DNA of 64,000 nucleotides from Physcomitrium patens (taxonomy: Eukaryota > Streptophyta > Bryopsida > Funariales > Funariaceae). The notes beneath the pieces were generated by a model, which did no database searches, was not told the origin of the DNA, and worked only from the letters and a program-made list of their open reading frames with translations. How positions within the stretch are numbered: the stretch's first letter is position 1; the number at the start of each line of letters is the position of its first letter. Shown in pieces: positions 1 through 12,583 of this stretch. A program made the translations under genes and the position numbers. The stretch spans positions 4,724,620-4,788,619 of the forward strand of contig NC_037256.1 in NCBI RefSeq assembly GCF_000002425.4, in the 5' to 3' direction.

Positions 1-1240
1 GATCCTTGTGCCAGCAAGGCACGACAACTTGTCTGAATATAAAAGGATGGAAGATGTTTTAGTTATTCATACAGTATTATGTAAAAGCATTTTTAGTTTT
101 TATTTTATATTATTATTATTATTATTATTTTGTTGATAAAAAATTTCAAGAAAGATTTTTTGTTTGTTTGTATGAACATATGTACATACATATGTATATA
201 AATAAATCATGGAATAAAAAAATAGAAAAATATATTAGAAATAAGGTGATTATAAGATAGATTATGTTTTTAAAAATTTTTTAATTTTTAGGAGAAGTAG
301 CTATAGTTATACTTTATGTGTCATGTTATTTTATTACAGCATGTTATAATTTATTTATTTTTAGGTTATTCTTCTCTAATTCCTAATTGGAGTAGTTTGA
401 TGAATTTGATTTTCTTAAAATTCATTATAAAAGAAGAAAAAAGTTGAGTGAAAGACTTTGGATAAATCTTTCTATTATATGTATATTGTTGCTTATAAAA
501 TCTTTAAAAAAATTATCATTCTAATAGAAGATCTCAAATAATTATGCTTCCAAGTGAATAGTTGGTACTAGAGACACATTGTTAAGCATTTATGATTTGT
601 AGATGGATGCTTATTATTATTGAATTTGATTTTTAAACAAAGAAAAAACAAAAAGAAGAAATTATAGTCTATCTTCTACTCTAGCAAAAGCCTATAAGAC
701 TAATTAAATATTTAATAGTATATGTGACCAAATAAATTTATAAGCACTTTTTAAATTATCTATCTATCCATGTATTTTATATATTATAATAATAATTTTA
801 GATTTATTTATTTTCTACAAAAAAAAATCTATCTTTACCATATATATATGTGTATATATATATATATATTTATAGAATTTGAATTGCCATTTACTTTCTT
901 AATTTCATTTTATAAACTTTTGCAATGATCGAGAAAAGATATTTTGTTCTTTTATTACATATAAAGTATACATTTTGTGCATACTAATCAATCATTTAAG
1001 CAAATAAATAGGCAAAATTACAATTATTAAGAAATACTCAACTATTTGAAGAATTGAAACATTAATACTTTTAATTTTGATATTTAGATTTTTTATTTTT
1101 ATTTTTTATATGTCTAATATGCTTATTATACATCCTTTTCTATCATTGTTTAAAAAAGAGTGCAATAAAAGATACTTGATTTACTTAAATCACTCCCTCA
1201 TTTCAATACTAATAATATTACATTTATTTCATTTCTATTG
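1..1240. other. AT-rich intergenic DNA, no gene seen
   Basis: Very AT-rich sequence with a short AT/GT microsatellite around 841-870 and many homopolymer runs. The first 60 bases are less AT-rich and contain a small inverted repeat (GTGCC...GGCAC at 8-22), too short to interpret. Open frames here are short and of biased composition. Confidence 0.6.
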
Positions 1241-1806
1241 CTGTGTAAATAATGATCATTACACACAACACATTGAGTGCTACAAATCAATCATAAAATA
1301 TGTAATTTAAACCAAATACAAATGTATACCCAACATACTTTCAAAAAAAGATTAAAAATCTACACCAAACTAAATCAAGCTATCTCTCATATTATAAATG
1401 GAGAATCCAAGAATGCAAGTATAGAAATAAGAGAAATCCTAAAGCTTTACTAAAATAACTAAAATACCATAGCTAAGCAAATTCTTACAATAAGTTCTCT
1501 TACTTTCAAAATCACTTATAAGACTTGACTTGATAAGAATGTCCAGTTAAGGATTTTTCTCCACTTAAGTACTCAAATTCTAATTCATATGAAGAAATCA
1601 ACTAACGGAACAACTATCAATGGATGAAAAAATACTAATCAAATTAAATTACATACATCTAATGGAATTTGGCATCCAATGCCATATCACATGACAATTG
1701 TTGTATAAACAAAGATTGTTACATACAAAACATTAACTACTATAAACTAATCATAAAGTATATAATTTAAATCAAATACAAATGCATACTCAACACACTC
1801 TCAAGT
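1241..1806. repeat. About 105-bp direct repeat flanking the left LTR-like segment
   Basis: The segments 1241-1346 and 1702-1806 are diverged copies of each other, sharing the run from TAATCATAAA/CAATCATAAA through CAAATACAAATG to a CAACA...CTCTCA/CAACATACTTTCA end. They bracket the segment that carries the LTR-like repeat. They may be nested LTR pieces or a local duplication. The sequence alone does not decide. Confidence 0.45.
1347..1530 (-). repeat. Left direct repeat, probable 3' LTR remnant
   Basis: This stretch matches 11621-11795 over about 180 bp in the same orientation, with shared words such as CTAAATCAAGCTATCTCT and CCTAAAGCTTTACTAAAAT. Because the coding part is on the minus strand, this copy would be the 3' LTR. 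The match fades on both sides, so the termini are not defined. Confidence 0.6.
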
Positions 1807-2899
1807 GTCCTTCTAGTTGATTAAGAGCCCCTTTAGTCAATTAGGATTATAAAACACACATCATGAAAGATGAATGCCACTATAATATGAATGCCAAACG
1901 ATACTCCTCCAAATTGGTGTTGTAATCATTAGACCACCAAAGTGTATGACATGCACAATAGAAGAAATCTTCAATCCTTATAAAGAGATGAGGCATGACT
2001 AGAAGATTTCTTACAATGAGAGCAAATCCAAACTCTTAATGGGAGAGTCAAAAGAAGTAGTATTAAACATGCCATATGCCATCCATATTGGCATTGATCA
2101 TATAAAAGCATGGTTGTAGCCTATTTCTTTTCATCACATATAAAACAAAAAAGACCAATTACCACAATTGTCAATTTATGATGTATAGAGTTGTCATTGT
2201 CGTTTTATTTCTTCCGCAACTAATTACCTAGAATAAATCCGTATATGTGGGTTTGAATACGGGAAAAGACTAATTCACACAAGATTCACACGTTACTGTC
2301 ACTCAATTAACTGAAGACTAACTAGCTGAAACTCATTCTTTTATAATTACAAACATCCAAAGAATGTTATATTGCAACCTACATTTTATTGATTTCCTTC
2401 TAATACAATCAAATATTAAAATCGATAAACCTATCTCTTCCAATTTCTTCTTTGATTCACTCTTCTTTTCTCCTATATTATAATAATAATATGAAAATTG
2501 TTGCATATTCTAAACAGTCAGCATAAACTGATTCAACAAACCAAACACTAAAAATTCTCATTGTCCCAAGTTTTAAAACTAATTTTTCCTTTTGATATTC
2601 TAAAATTGATATGCCAATCTTCAATTCTTCTACAAATAAAAATAATGTAGGTAGCACGAAGCTTATCCTAACTCATGACTCTCATAGTTTAGTCCACTAT
2701 ACTTCCACTCTAACCATTTTATACCTAAAATAGAGATTTCAATCAATATTTCTAAGTTAATCACTTTTCTAGATTAAATCATCTATCTTGCTTCGTGAAT
2801 TGATTGCTCGATGGATGATCAATCTATTTTACTTATATCTAACTATTATCCTATAGAAACCAATTTCTATCCATTCTACATAGTCCCACTTTTCATTTT

Positions 2900-4649
2900 G
2901 TAGCGCCCTTGCAAATACAATATTTACAACACGGCCTACCAAAACTCTCTCTAATATTTCAATTGACTTTTTACCCATTGATTCATATAATATGTCCTAC
3001 TGATCTTCATCTACCTCAGTTCTTCGAAATAATTCACTGTCCATATCTTCTACTCTATCCAATTCTTTCTTCAATTGGGCTATTAAATCTTCATTATATG
3101 TTTCCAATTTCCAAATCTAGGATTTTAATTATAAGATCTTGGTCTTTCTACTCTCTAATTGCTTATGTTGTTGTTCCACCTACTTCTTTAATACTTCCAC
3201 TGCTGATTCCGTTAGTATGAAATTCTCGACCTGCTTCCTATTAGATAAATCATTTTTTATTTTGCATATAGTGCCTTTCAAATTTCCAATTTCTATCTAC
3301 AATGTTTCTTTTTGATGTGTCCATTGCTCAATCAATTTCTTACATTCTACCTCTAATTTTGCCACTTTTTTACTCTCAAAGGTCTATTTCTCTCTCAATT
3401 TCTTGTATTCATGTTTACCAATTCCTAATGCTTCTTTTATAATTTATTTTTTTTCTAGTCTATGCTCCTTCTATCATCTTATATTGTCTTTCCATTTGTA
3501 ACTGGTTCTCCTCTTGCTGAGCTACAATGCAAGTTAATTCCTTAATAAGTTGATTCTTCTTATCTAGAATTTTTTTACCTTTCTCCACTTTCCTCTTCAA
3601 ATTATTCTTTCCATCCAATTGGCTGACCATCATCTAGAATTGAGAAATCTGTAGCAACATCTCCTTTAAACACATTCTTTGCAGCCTTGTCTCATTTTGA
3701 GCTACCAATTGATAAAGCTCCACCGAAATAGGTATGTCTTGCCTCAAATTGGCCTTATGGCAAACAATCTCTTGTCTTGACATCTTTACATTTAGTGATT
3801 GTAATTCTAGCTTGGTATTGTACTCACCACCTTCTCCTTGTCCTACACTTAGCCTCACTATAGACAATGCCATATTTCTCTCAAATAATTCAAGCATACA
3901 TGGTTCAAACAATCCTGGTGATACCACCTTTTTTTTTTTTCTAGTGCAGATTGATTCATTGTATATCTGATTGTTGCATGCACGTAATTGGAGCATAACA
4001 AAGAAACACACTTTTCTTACTTTTGCTTCAACTCTAATTCTGCATGAAACTTTATTGTTATGTATGTTTTCCAATTAAACAACATTTTCTCCATTATTCC
4101 AATTACTGCAAATAAAAGCTTCTTCCACATATAAATAGTATGCTAATTCAACTCCAACTGCTTTTGCACAAATCACATTCATTCACCAAATATTGGCGTA
4201 ATTGCTTCTACCACCTTCTAGCCTTGATTCTTCTCAAATACATACTCTTTGGTCTTGAAATAACTTCTCCACTTGAAATCTGTGGATACTTCACTTCCTA
4301 TCAAAATTTTGCAAATTGAAAGATATAACACACTTTGCAAGACAACTGCATCTATTCCAAAAATCTGTCCAGATACTATACTAGAACCATCTTCTAGGTT
4401 GTAATTCTGCACATACTCCTCTAGGATGTTTGCATCAATTACTAACAAATTATCCGACCTCCACAAGAATTCATATACTTATGCATTCTTAAACTCCTTC
4501 TAAGGCAGTGGAGACCAACAAATATCCAACCGGATTGGCTCCATATTGATTAAAATCACAATTTTTAATGGCACTAATTTTGTCCAAGCCTTCATATTCT
4601 TTTGTTTGTCTTTCTTATCTATGTCTCTCTTTGCATTCTTAATCGCCAT
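2900..4649 (-). pseudogene. Extra reading frame downstream of Gypsy integrase, C-terminal coiled coil
   Basis: From an ATG at 4649 the minus strand carries a broken reading frame of roughly 580 codons, between integrase and the presumed 3' LTR. The N-terminal part begins MAIKNAKRDIDKKDKQKN and continues in the same frame into an open stretch at 4466-4218 (residues such as LLVIDANILEEYVQNYN). After frameshifts it continues through 4074-3634, a 146-codon open stretch. It ends in a Lys/Glu/Gln-rich part typical of coiled coils (for example KRKVEKGKKILDKKNQLIKE). I do not recognise the family. Its place and strand suggest an accessory ORF of the element or a captured host fragment. It is not an intact gene. 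Confidence 0.5.
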
Positions 4650-4999
4650 GATACATACTTTATAAAGCTCTAATTCTTAATGCTACTCTCTAATATTCTC
4701 AAAAAAATAAAAAATTACAAAATAAAAAACAATAGAATACAAAACTACAGAATGAGCTTAAATTGGTGCCCCACTCCTAATCTTTTATCCAGTGGTGATA
4801 ACAACAACATGCTAACCATAACATCCTCTCCCCTCCCCTCCTTCCCTATTCTATCTAATAATGATTATGGCCCTAATTACTCTTTCAGCTACCTTTTTGC
4901 CCTAGAATACCTACACCAATAAGTAGTTTTATCACAATTCCATGTAGAATCACCTCCTTAATAACCAATTTAAATCCGTCTTGGATTTAAGTATAATAC

Positions 5000-6060
5000 A
5001 ATTGTAATTGATTCTTGTTAATTCATAGGATAAGTTGATGACTCAAAAAATCCTCCAATTAGAGTGACTCATTGGAAAAACCTTCAACTACACAATATAG
5101 TCTATGCCATCAGATTTGAATTTTTTAAAAAAATTTGTAAAAACAACTATCATAATGTAGTACTAAATCATTGGGCATAAAACTTTTAGATCTCAATTTA
5201 TTGTGGTAATAACTTTTTTATCTTTTTTGGATAGCTACTGTTGTTAAAAGAGTAGTAGTCTTAATTTCATCCAATTTTTTCAATTACGCTAAGCAGTATT
5301 GCAAGGACTTTTTATCACCCAATCATTCATCTAATATAATTCGTAAACTTTGGACTTTCAATTCAATTGGAAATATTGCTTCTTGCTTATAAATCAATTG
5401 GAATGGCATAGAATTAGTAGTCACTTTATATGTTGTACGATAAGTCTATAAAACCACAAATAACTTGATATTCTAATTCGTGCTTGTCTCCAAAATAGTT
5501 TTAGTTAAAATCTTATATAAAATATTATAAGTCTTTTCAGTCTACCTCTTGATTTGGAGATGATAAGGAGTTGTTTTTTGATGTTTAATCTCATATTTAA
5601 TCGTCAATGCAACAATTGTAGCATTAGTGAAATGGATTTTCTAATCACTTACCAATTTCTTTAAACATCCAAATCAAGTAATAATATTCTCATACAAAAT
5701 ATTCCAATAATATTTGTATTATTAATTTTTGTAGCTATCGCCTCTGCCTATTTGGTGACATAATTCATTGTGACTAAAATATATCTCTTTTATTTAATTT
5801 GTGAAGCTGGTGCAATGGATCCAAGAAAATCAATATTCTATTTTTTAAATGGTGCTTTTGCCAAAATTGGTACCAATGGCATGGCAAACTGTTTGGTAGG
5901 ATGGCTAATTCTTTGATATGGATCACAATAGCATACATATTGGTGTACATCAAAAAACATTGTAGGCCACCAATATCCTACCATTAAAGCTTTACGAGCA
6001 ATACTATTATCGGTAAAATGTCCTCCATAACTATCTAAATAATAGCCATTCAATATGGTA
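5000..6060 (-). pseudogene. Gypsy integrase remnant
   Basis: The stretch 6053-5838 encodes an HHCC-type zinc-binding region: GGHF, then YWWPTM, VHQYVCYCDPYQR. Below it, with several stops and shifts, the integrase core can be followed: a YILVTMNYVTK.AEA segment, LVSDQKIHF, and KTTPYHLQ near the third catalytic block. This is the standard order for Ty3/Gypsy integrases. The frame is interrupted repeatedly and cannot make a working enzyme. Confidence 0.85.
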
Positions 6061-6259
6061 TATACTTTACTCTAAAATATACAATGTCGTAAAATTCTAT
6101 TCTTTCTTTATTTATATAATGCATTACTAATCATTGTATATGGCATTTTTTTTTTTAAGATTAAATATTTTTTAAGTTTCTCATGATATATAAGGTGAAA
6201 TGTTTAAAAAATCAAATATTGAATCAATTTTTATATTTAAGTGTGATCACATCAACAAC

Positions 6260-6700
6260 AAATAATTATGCATTAGGTAATGCATCATTGATAGGCTCAT
6301 TTTCCATTATATTCGATAAACAAGACATGTGGTTCATATTGGTATGTTTCTTTATTGGTCTAACATTGATAGTAAAGTTAAATTTTTGAAGTAATAACAT
6401 CCATTGAGCAATGCAATCACTCAATTGAGGTTTATTAATCATATATTTAAGCAAAAAATACTTAAATTTCTAAACAAAATAAATCATTTCCAAAGCTTTC
6501 CATTTAATTATAGAATAATTTCGTTCCGAACCAACTAATTATTGACTAGCATAATATATTCAATGATTCAAATCTTTTTTGTCTTTTTGATTTAACACAA
6601 ATCCAATAGCAATATTTGATGCATCAATATAAACATGAAATGGTTTTGTCCAATAAGGTGCAACCAATACTAGTGTAGACACCAATTTTCATTTCAATTC
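6260..6700 (-). pseudogene. Gypsy RNase H remnant
   Basis: On the minus strand the motif HVYIDASNIAIGFVLNQ (first catalytic Asp region) is followed by ERNYSIIKWKALEMIYFV and then KYMINKPQLSDCIAQWMLLL, which is the usual RNase H to tether transition of Gypsy pol. In-frame stops lie between the blocks. It lies directly between the RT and integrase remnants. Confidence 0.85.
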
Positions 6701-7750
6701 CTCAAATGCAAGTGTACATTCTTCAGTTCAAATTAGATTAGACTCATTTGATGGTGGTTTCTTTAAGAGATTAGTTAAAGGCTGATATATGACTACAAAT
6801 AAATGAATAAATTATTGATAATAACTGATATGGCTTACAAAACCATGATTACTTCACACTATTTTTGGCTTCAATAATGCCAATATATGCATAATTTTAT
6901 CTGCATTAGTAGCAATATCAGCCAATAAAATGATGTATTTCAATAATTTACTAGATAATATTTCAAATTGGCATTTCTCCAAATTCAAAGAGATCTCTTA
7001 ATAGGCACATCGATCCAAATACTTATCCAGATATTCCAAATGATCAATCTTTGTACTAAATGTGCAAAAATTATCTAAAAATATCTCCATTTATTATTGT
7101 AAATGATCTTGAAAAGCTTGCATCATCATCTTTTCAAATGTGGCTAGGGCATTACATAAGCCAAATGGCATAACTTTATAAACAAAGGTCTCTCAATTTG
7201 TAGTAGAAGTAGTCTTAAGTTGATCTTCCTTAGCAATTTTAACTTGATTATAACCCAAAAATCCATCCAAAAAAGAATAACAGTCATGCTCGGCTATCAC
7301 ATCTAACATATTATCCATGAAAGGTAAAAAAAGAAAAAAATGGTCTTTCTTAGTAGTTGCATTTAATTTATAAAAAACTTGATATATCTGGATTTTTCCA
7401 TTCTTTTTGGATACCATTAAAATTGATGAAATCCATTCACTATATAGAATTGGATTAATAAAACCTACTTCAAAAAGTTTGTCTAATTCCTCCTTAACTA
7501 TTAAAGAATATTTTAGATTAAGTCAATGTTGCCATTGACAAACTAGTTGAGCATCCACTTCTAAAATAATTTGATGCTCACAAATTTGAATAGGAATGCC
7601 TTTTAAATCCACATATGACATCATAAAAGCAAATTTATGACTTAGAAAGAAAGCCTTCCAATTTGTTAGGTCAATATCCATAATTCCATTATATACCTTA
7701 ATAATTTGCAATATTTTATTGATTCCCAAATTAAAAGATTGGCACACAAG
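6700..7750 (-). pseudogene. Gypsy reverse transcriptase remnant
   Basis: The open stretch 7417-7193 reads VSKKNGKIQIYQVFYKLNA...KKDHFFL...FLDGFLGYNQVKIA, which corresponds to the VPKKNGKWR...LN..T.KD..PLP...FSGYNQI blocks of RT. The active-site block is at about 7066-7083 and reads FLDN, not FLDD, followed by a segment ending LEKCQFEI. A further conserved linker between protease and RT is at 7747-7523. Several stops are present. Confidence 0.85.
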
Positions 7751-8097
7751 TCCCTCAACAATCTTTGATTTGATTTTCTTTTCTTACTCTGAATCCTTCA
7801 TATAATTCAACAAATTGGAATTATCCAATTGTGGTTCTAATGTACTAACTTCATTAACCGCTGGATTATTCATCCAATCGGCGATAGCATGATTCGAGTT
7901 CATTGTATCCTCCTAATATATTAAATATTCTCGAAGTCCTCTATATTGATATATCATGTCTTGCTTCTGTATGTGAATTGGGTCATTATCAACTTGCATT
8001 GCATTAGTAACTTTATCATACTCCATATCAAATTAACCCTCATCGTCAAATGTGATAGACCTAATAAGATTGGATAGGATAATGTAGAGCTTTGTAG

Positions 8098-8358
8098 TCA
8101 AAAGATAATATAATCAATTTCGTATATGATTTTAGTAATAGTAGTATCAATACTACAAAGAATATCTATATACTTTATTCGACTAAGGTTAGCTATTTTC
8201 AATATCAATGTCGTAGATAACAACTTAGCTAAATCCAAATTCTCTATTGTATGAGCAGTCATGAAATTCATACTAGAGCCCCTATCTACTTGAATTCCGG
8301 AAATAAGAATACCATTGATGGATATATTAATAGTTGGTGTACCTAGATCCAGATTCAA
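8098..8358 (-). pseudogene. Gypsy aspartic protease remnant
   Basis: An 86-codon open stretch contains GIQVDRGSSMNFM, which fits the retropepsin-type catalytic block D-S/T-G-S with the second position changed to Arg. The change would be expected to abolish activity. It lies between the zinc-knuckle region and RT, as expected for Gypsy. Confidence 0.7.
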
Positions 8359-8559
8359 ATTAACTTCAAAATTTTTTTTATTAAAAGCTTTACATCATAT
8401 GAATAGGAAATTCAATGTAAAACAATATTTCGGCGTGACTGCTAACAATTGCTTCATTAAAATTAAAGGTTTAAATGCATCCAAATCTTTCAAAATATCA
8501 TACTGTTCTATATTGGTAGTGATTCTTAGGACCCTCTTGTTTTTCATGGATTTCAACTT

Positions 8560-10400
8560 AATTCTTTAAGATAATATATCTTTCTTCACAAGATTCAAAA
8601 TTGAAATAGGCAAATGAACTTTTTTAGAATGTCCATCCATAAGATCTTTTAATGGATAATATGGCTCTTGGAACTTCATAGATAATAGTATTGGTTTAAA
8701 TTGAACCAATACCTCGATACTAGGAACATCATTGGATTGCATAGATGGACCAAGTTTTATTGTTGGTAATATTCCTAATACATGTATTGGATTTGGAATT
8801 TCCATAATTAAGTTGAATTGGTCTTTTGCAATTGGTGCACCCAATTATTCAATTGGATCTTTTCTTTTTTGCTGGTCTCTGATAAGTATTGCATAAATGC
8901 ATTCCATCTAATTTACTAGAGAATCTTGTGGGCCTTGATTATTATCTTCCATCTTATTATGCAGTTGGATCTGTTGATGTCGATTATTAAAATTAAATGG
9001 AGCATTGTACTATTGATATGTATGTCCTGATTGCTTACAATTTCCACATACTCAAGCATATTCATCATAGGCTCTTGAATTGAGACATTGATTAGCATAA
9101 TGTCATATCTGTCTATAATGATAACATCAAAGTTATCTTCTTCCAATTCCATCAAGAATTTTTGATGTTTCTACTAGTATATATCAGTTGGGCATGTTCC
9201 AGGTTAGATAAATAAATGATCTCGGCTCTCTAATTGATATTGTAGAATCTAAAATTGATTTCTGAATAGGTAGATATTCAAAATATCTTTACTAGTTTTA
9301 TACAATATCTTAAGAATTGGATCTATATTCTTGATTATACATAGAATTTTAAAAATTAGAAAAATTTATAATTTATTTATTCGAATAATTCTCACTCCAG
9401 CCAAATCTATTTTCAATCTGGACTTAATTAACATCTTACAAAGTTGATTGAATCATGGTCTGATTATCAAATTGTTATTACTTTCATAGATTCCAACAAT
9501 TGGTAGTAGCATGCTTACCTCCATAAAATGTACATTCCACAATCATTTGGAGTAGTAAAGAATATTCTATTATCAAATGGCCTTATCTTTCATAATTATT
9601 GCACCAAATATTGGGATGCATATTGATCAATTTATGCCTCTTTTCCTTATCTTTTGCCAAATTAACATCCAATTTATATATCTTCTTTGTCAATGTTAAG
9701 AACAAGGTTTCATTTCGATCCTTCAATACTAGTTCATTAAGTAAGTCTTTTATAAGTACTGATTTTTGATAGGGAAAGTATGAAGAATACTGAACTGCTG
9801 TTGTTGGTAGTACAACTTGCAATTGGACAATATAAACTATTCTCTTTGGATTGGCACTAAGATTTTTACTGTAATCAATCATTCTTGGACAACTATCCAT
9901 TGCTTCATTCTAGGCTAGCATTTGATAATCTCCTTGAGATGAAATCATCATTGCTCATGTAGTTAAGAATTGGTCATAATAACATTCTTTCTATACCTTA
10001 GCTCAATCAAATGAAGAAGCGACATTGGCTAATTAGACCTCCTTCACAAATATCTTCAATTCAGGTAGATATAGTCTGTTAATTAATATAGATAAAACAA
10101 ACGAATTTGGCATTTAGTTATTTGGCCATTGACGAAGGATATCTGCTACTTGGCCATAATGTGATTGCATCGCTTCTCTTGGTACTATTCTACTATTCAT
10201 TAATCTTTCTTTAAGATGCTTTTTGAATCCAATTGATCAAAAATGGATTAAAAATATATTTTTCAATGCCTCTCAATTAGAAAACTGGCCTACAAGCTCT
10301 CAATTATATCATTTAAAGGTTATATCTTTTAGTATTACTGGCAGCCATCTCAACCAAATATCTTCATTTTTTCTTTTATTAGAGATACATGCAATTAAAA
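8560..10400 (-). pseudogene. Gypsy gag with zinc knuckles, remnant
   Basis: At 10200-10050 the minus strand reads MQSHYGQVADILRQWPNN, a stop, then VLSILINRLYLPELKIFVKE, matching the conserved retrotransposon gag core (Y..R...L, F..GL.PEL...V). Around 9100-9000, with one stop, two CCHC-like knuckles appear (H..ANQC, then CGNCKQSGHTYQ). The open stretches at 9900-9583 and 8844-8566 are probably the gag C-terminus and spacer. The reading frame is interrupted many times. Confidence 0.75.
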
Positions 10401-10989
10401 ATTAGGCTAAATATTGATTAAGGTTGCTATTTGGCCATCTATTAAAAGTTGACAATGGGGTTATACTAGTACTACAATCATCCAGTGCTCCCATTAGAAA
10501 TAAAAAGGATATTATATTTTGGAGAATTTCATGAGTTTGGTAGTAGATCTATAGTTCAAATTTTGAAAACTTATGTGAATAGTTGTCTAAAAGATATGCT
10601 ATAAGTTTGAGCATGATCAAAAAATTGAATTGAAGGTTATTGAATTTGAAGTAGGTTGAGGTTTCAAAAATTAGACTTTAAGGGGTAATTAGGGTTTCTA
10701 AGATCTTCAACAATCCACTAATTGGATTGAAGTAAAATTTATGTATAAAGGTAATAGACTTGATTTGCTACACATATGTATATTTTGAAAATAATTGGAT
10801 AATTTGAAAAAGAAATATTGGCATTAAAAATTCAACATTTAGATTGGAATAAGAATCCAGCCAACACCTCAGTGGATTTTAGGATTTTTCTTCTATTTGA
10901 TAAGTATAATTATTTTTAAATTTGTTGTACTATTTTTTAACTAAGAGGTTGAGAGGTGTGTAAATTTTCAAGTAGGATCAATGATTTTA

Positions 10990-11225
10990 TCAATAGATAT
11001 TAGGATTCTAATCTGCCTTAGGATTTGATCTAGGATTTAAGATTTGTTTAGGATTTGATTTAAGGTTTAGGATTTATCTAAAATTTGGTTTAGGATTTAG
11101 GATTTTTTTAGGATTTGGTTTAAGGATTGATTTAGGATTTAGGATTTATTTAGGATTTGATTCAGGATTTAGGATTTTTTTAAGGTTTATGATTTGGCCT
11201 AAGGTTTGATTGAAATTCATTAGGA
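10990..11225. repeat. Degenerate TTTAGGAT-type tandem repeat
   Basis: About a dozen variants of TTTAGGAT, TTTAGGATT or TTTAAGGTT follow one another with irregular spacing. The unit resembles the plant telomere repeat TTTAGGG but keeps only two of its three Gs. It lies between the gag remnant and the right LTR-like repeat of the first Gypsy element, so it may be part of that element's leader. Confidence 0.7.
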
Positions 11226-11620
11226 TTTCAATTAGAATTAAATTAAGACTTGATTGAGATTTATTTAAGATATATTTATGATTATTCTAATATTTTTTTT
11301 AGGATTTTTTAAGGATTCTTTTAGAATTAAAATTTTGTTGTTGCAATTTCCATTCTACCTTCTACAATCAAATGCCTGATGTATTCTTGAGCAAGACTTC
11401 ATGTAATATAACACCACGATGACCAATACAGTTACACATAATAGTGCAACAATGCAACCTAGTTGAGTTCCAAAGCCTAGCATAGTAGTACTCAATACAA
11501 ACCAACCAAAAAAATCCAAATTGTAATTATTTTATTTTATTATATTATATTTTATTTCTATGTTATTCTAACTTCCTAAATCACAAATTAAAGAGAGTGA
11601 AAGATTCTTGTCAAGTGAAA

Positions 11621-11795
11621 GATTAGAAATCTATATCAAACTAAATCAAGCTATCTCTTATATTACAAATAGAGAATTCAAGAGTACAAGTATGAAAATA
11701 AAAAAAATCCTAAAGCTTTACTAAAATGGCTAAAACACCATAGCCAAGAAAATCCTTACAACAAGTTCTCTCACTCTCAAATTCACTCAAAAGAA
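11621..11795 (-). repeat. Right direct repeat, probable 5' LTR remnant
   Basis: This is the partner of the 1347-1530 repeat, about 10.3 kb away. It carries the same ordered words with scattered substitutions. It ends at an AT-rich stretch with no further similarity, so this LTR may be truncated. Confidence 0.6.
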
Positions 11796-11799
11796 CTTA

Positions 11800-12543
11800 T
11801 ATTTAATATAGAAAATATAATTATAACTAAAAATAGATACATTAAAAAAATATATTAATATTAGATAATATTGATAATATCTTATATCAAATAATATAAG
11901 ATACAAATTTTATAATATTAGATGTTAATAAAGGACATGAAAAATGGCTTCAATTCTTGTATATATTGTAGTTGTACAAGAAATGCATCCTTATATTTAA
12001 CAATTAAGAAATATTCATTGTTGTCCTAGACAAGTATCGCAACTAGAAGCGAATTATTTTATATTAGAAGATACTTAGATAGAACAATATTATATTGTGA
12101 TGAAATATTCTACATTAGGAGAAATAATACATTAGGAAGTAAAAAATGATAATATCAATAAATAAATGAAATAATTTATTATAATTATTACTATTATTTT
12201 TAATACTTAAAATTTATTGCATGTTAATTTTTGAATCATAATTATATAGTTTATACAACTGCATAATACATATGCTTTGTGATATGACATTGTACACCAA
12301 ATCCCAATAAAAACAATATTTGATAGATAAGGTATTATCATAAAAATGTTGATATAAAACTATTTTATATGATATTTTAAAATTTATATAAAAATAAAAT
12401 ATTTAATCATAATATATTTATAATATTAAGTTTTAAAAAAATATATATATTAACTTCAATAATACAATCAACACATTATTTTTAAACCATTACAAATATT
12501 AAATCTTTCATATAAATTTATTATTTTATAAATTTATATTTTT

Positions 12544-12583
<40 letters not shown>

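Larger units (their letters stand above)
1241..11800 (-). mobile_element. Decayed Ty3/Gypsy LTR retrotransposon
   Basis: Reading the minus strand from about 10.4 kb down to 2.9 kb gives the normal Gypsy order: gag, zinc knuckles, aspartic protease, reverse transcriptase, RNase H, integrase, then an extra reading frame. Every domain is broken by stops and frameshifts, so the copy is old and inactive. A direct repeat of about 180 bp at 1347-1530 and 11621-11795 lies outside the coding part and is the best candidate for LTR remnants. I saw no convincing primer binding site and no target-site duplication, so the outer borders are approximate. The RT motif (FLDN in place of FLDD) resembles the Tat/Athila-type plant lineage rather than the YVDD type of the second element at 39-46 kb. 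That lineage placement is inference. Confidence 0.85.

Noticed and set aside
3734-3970. 78-codon plus-strand frame
   Set aside because: It is antisense to the extra reading frame of the first Gypsy element and has no features of its own.
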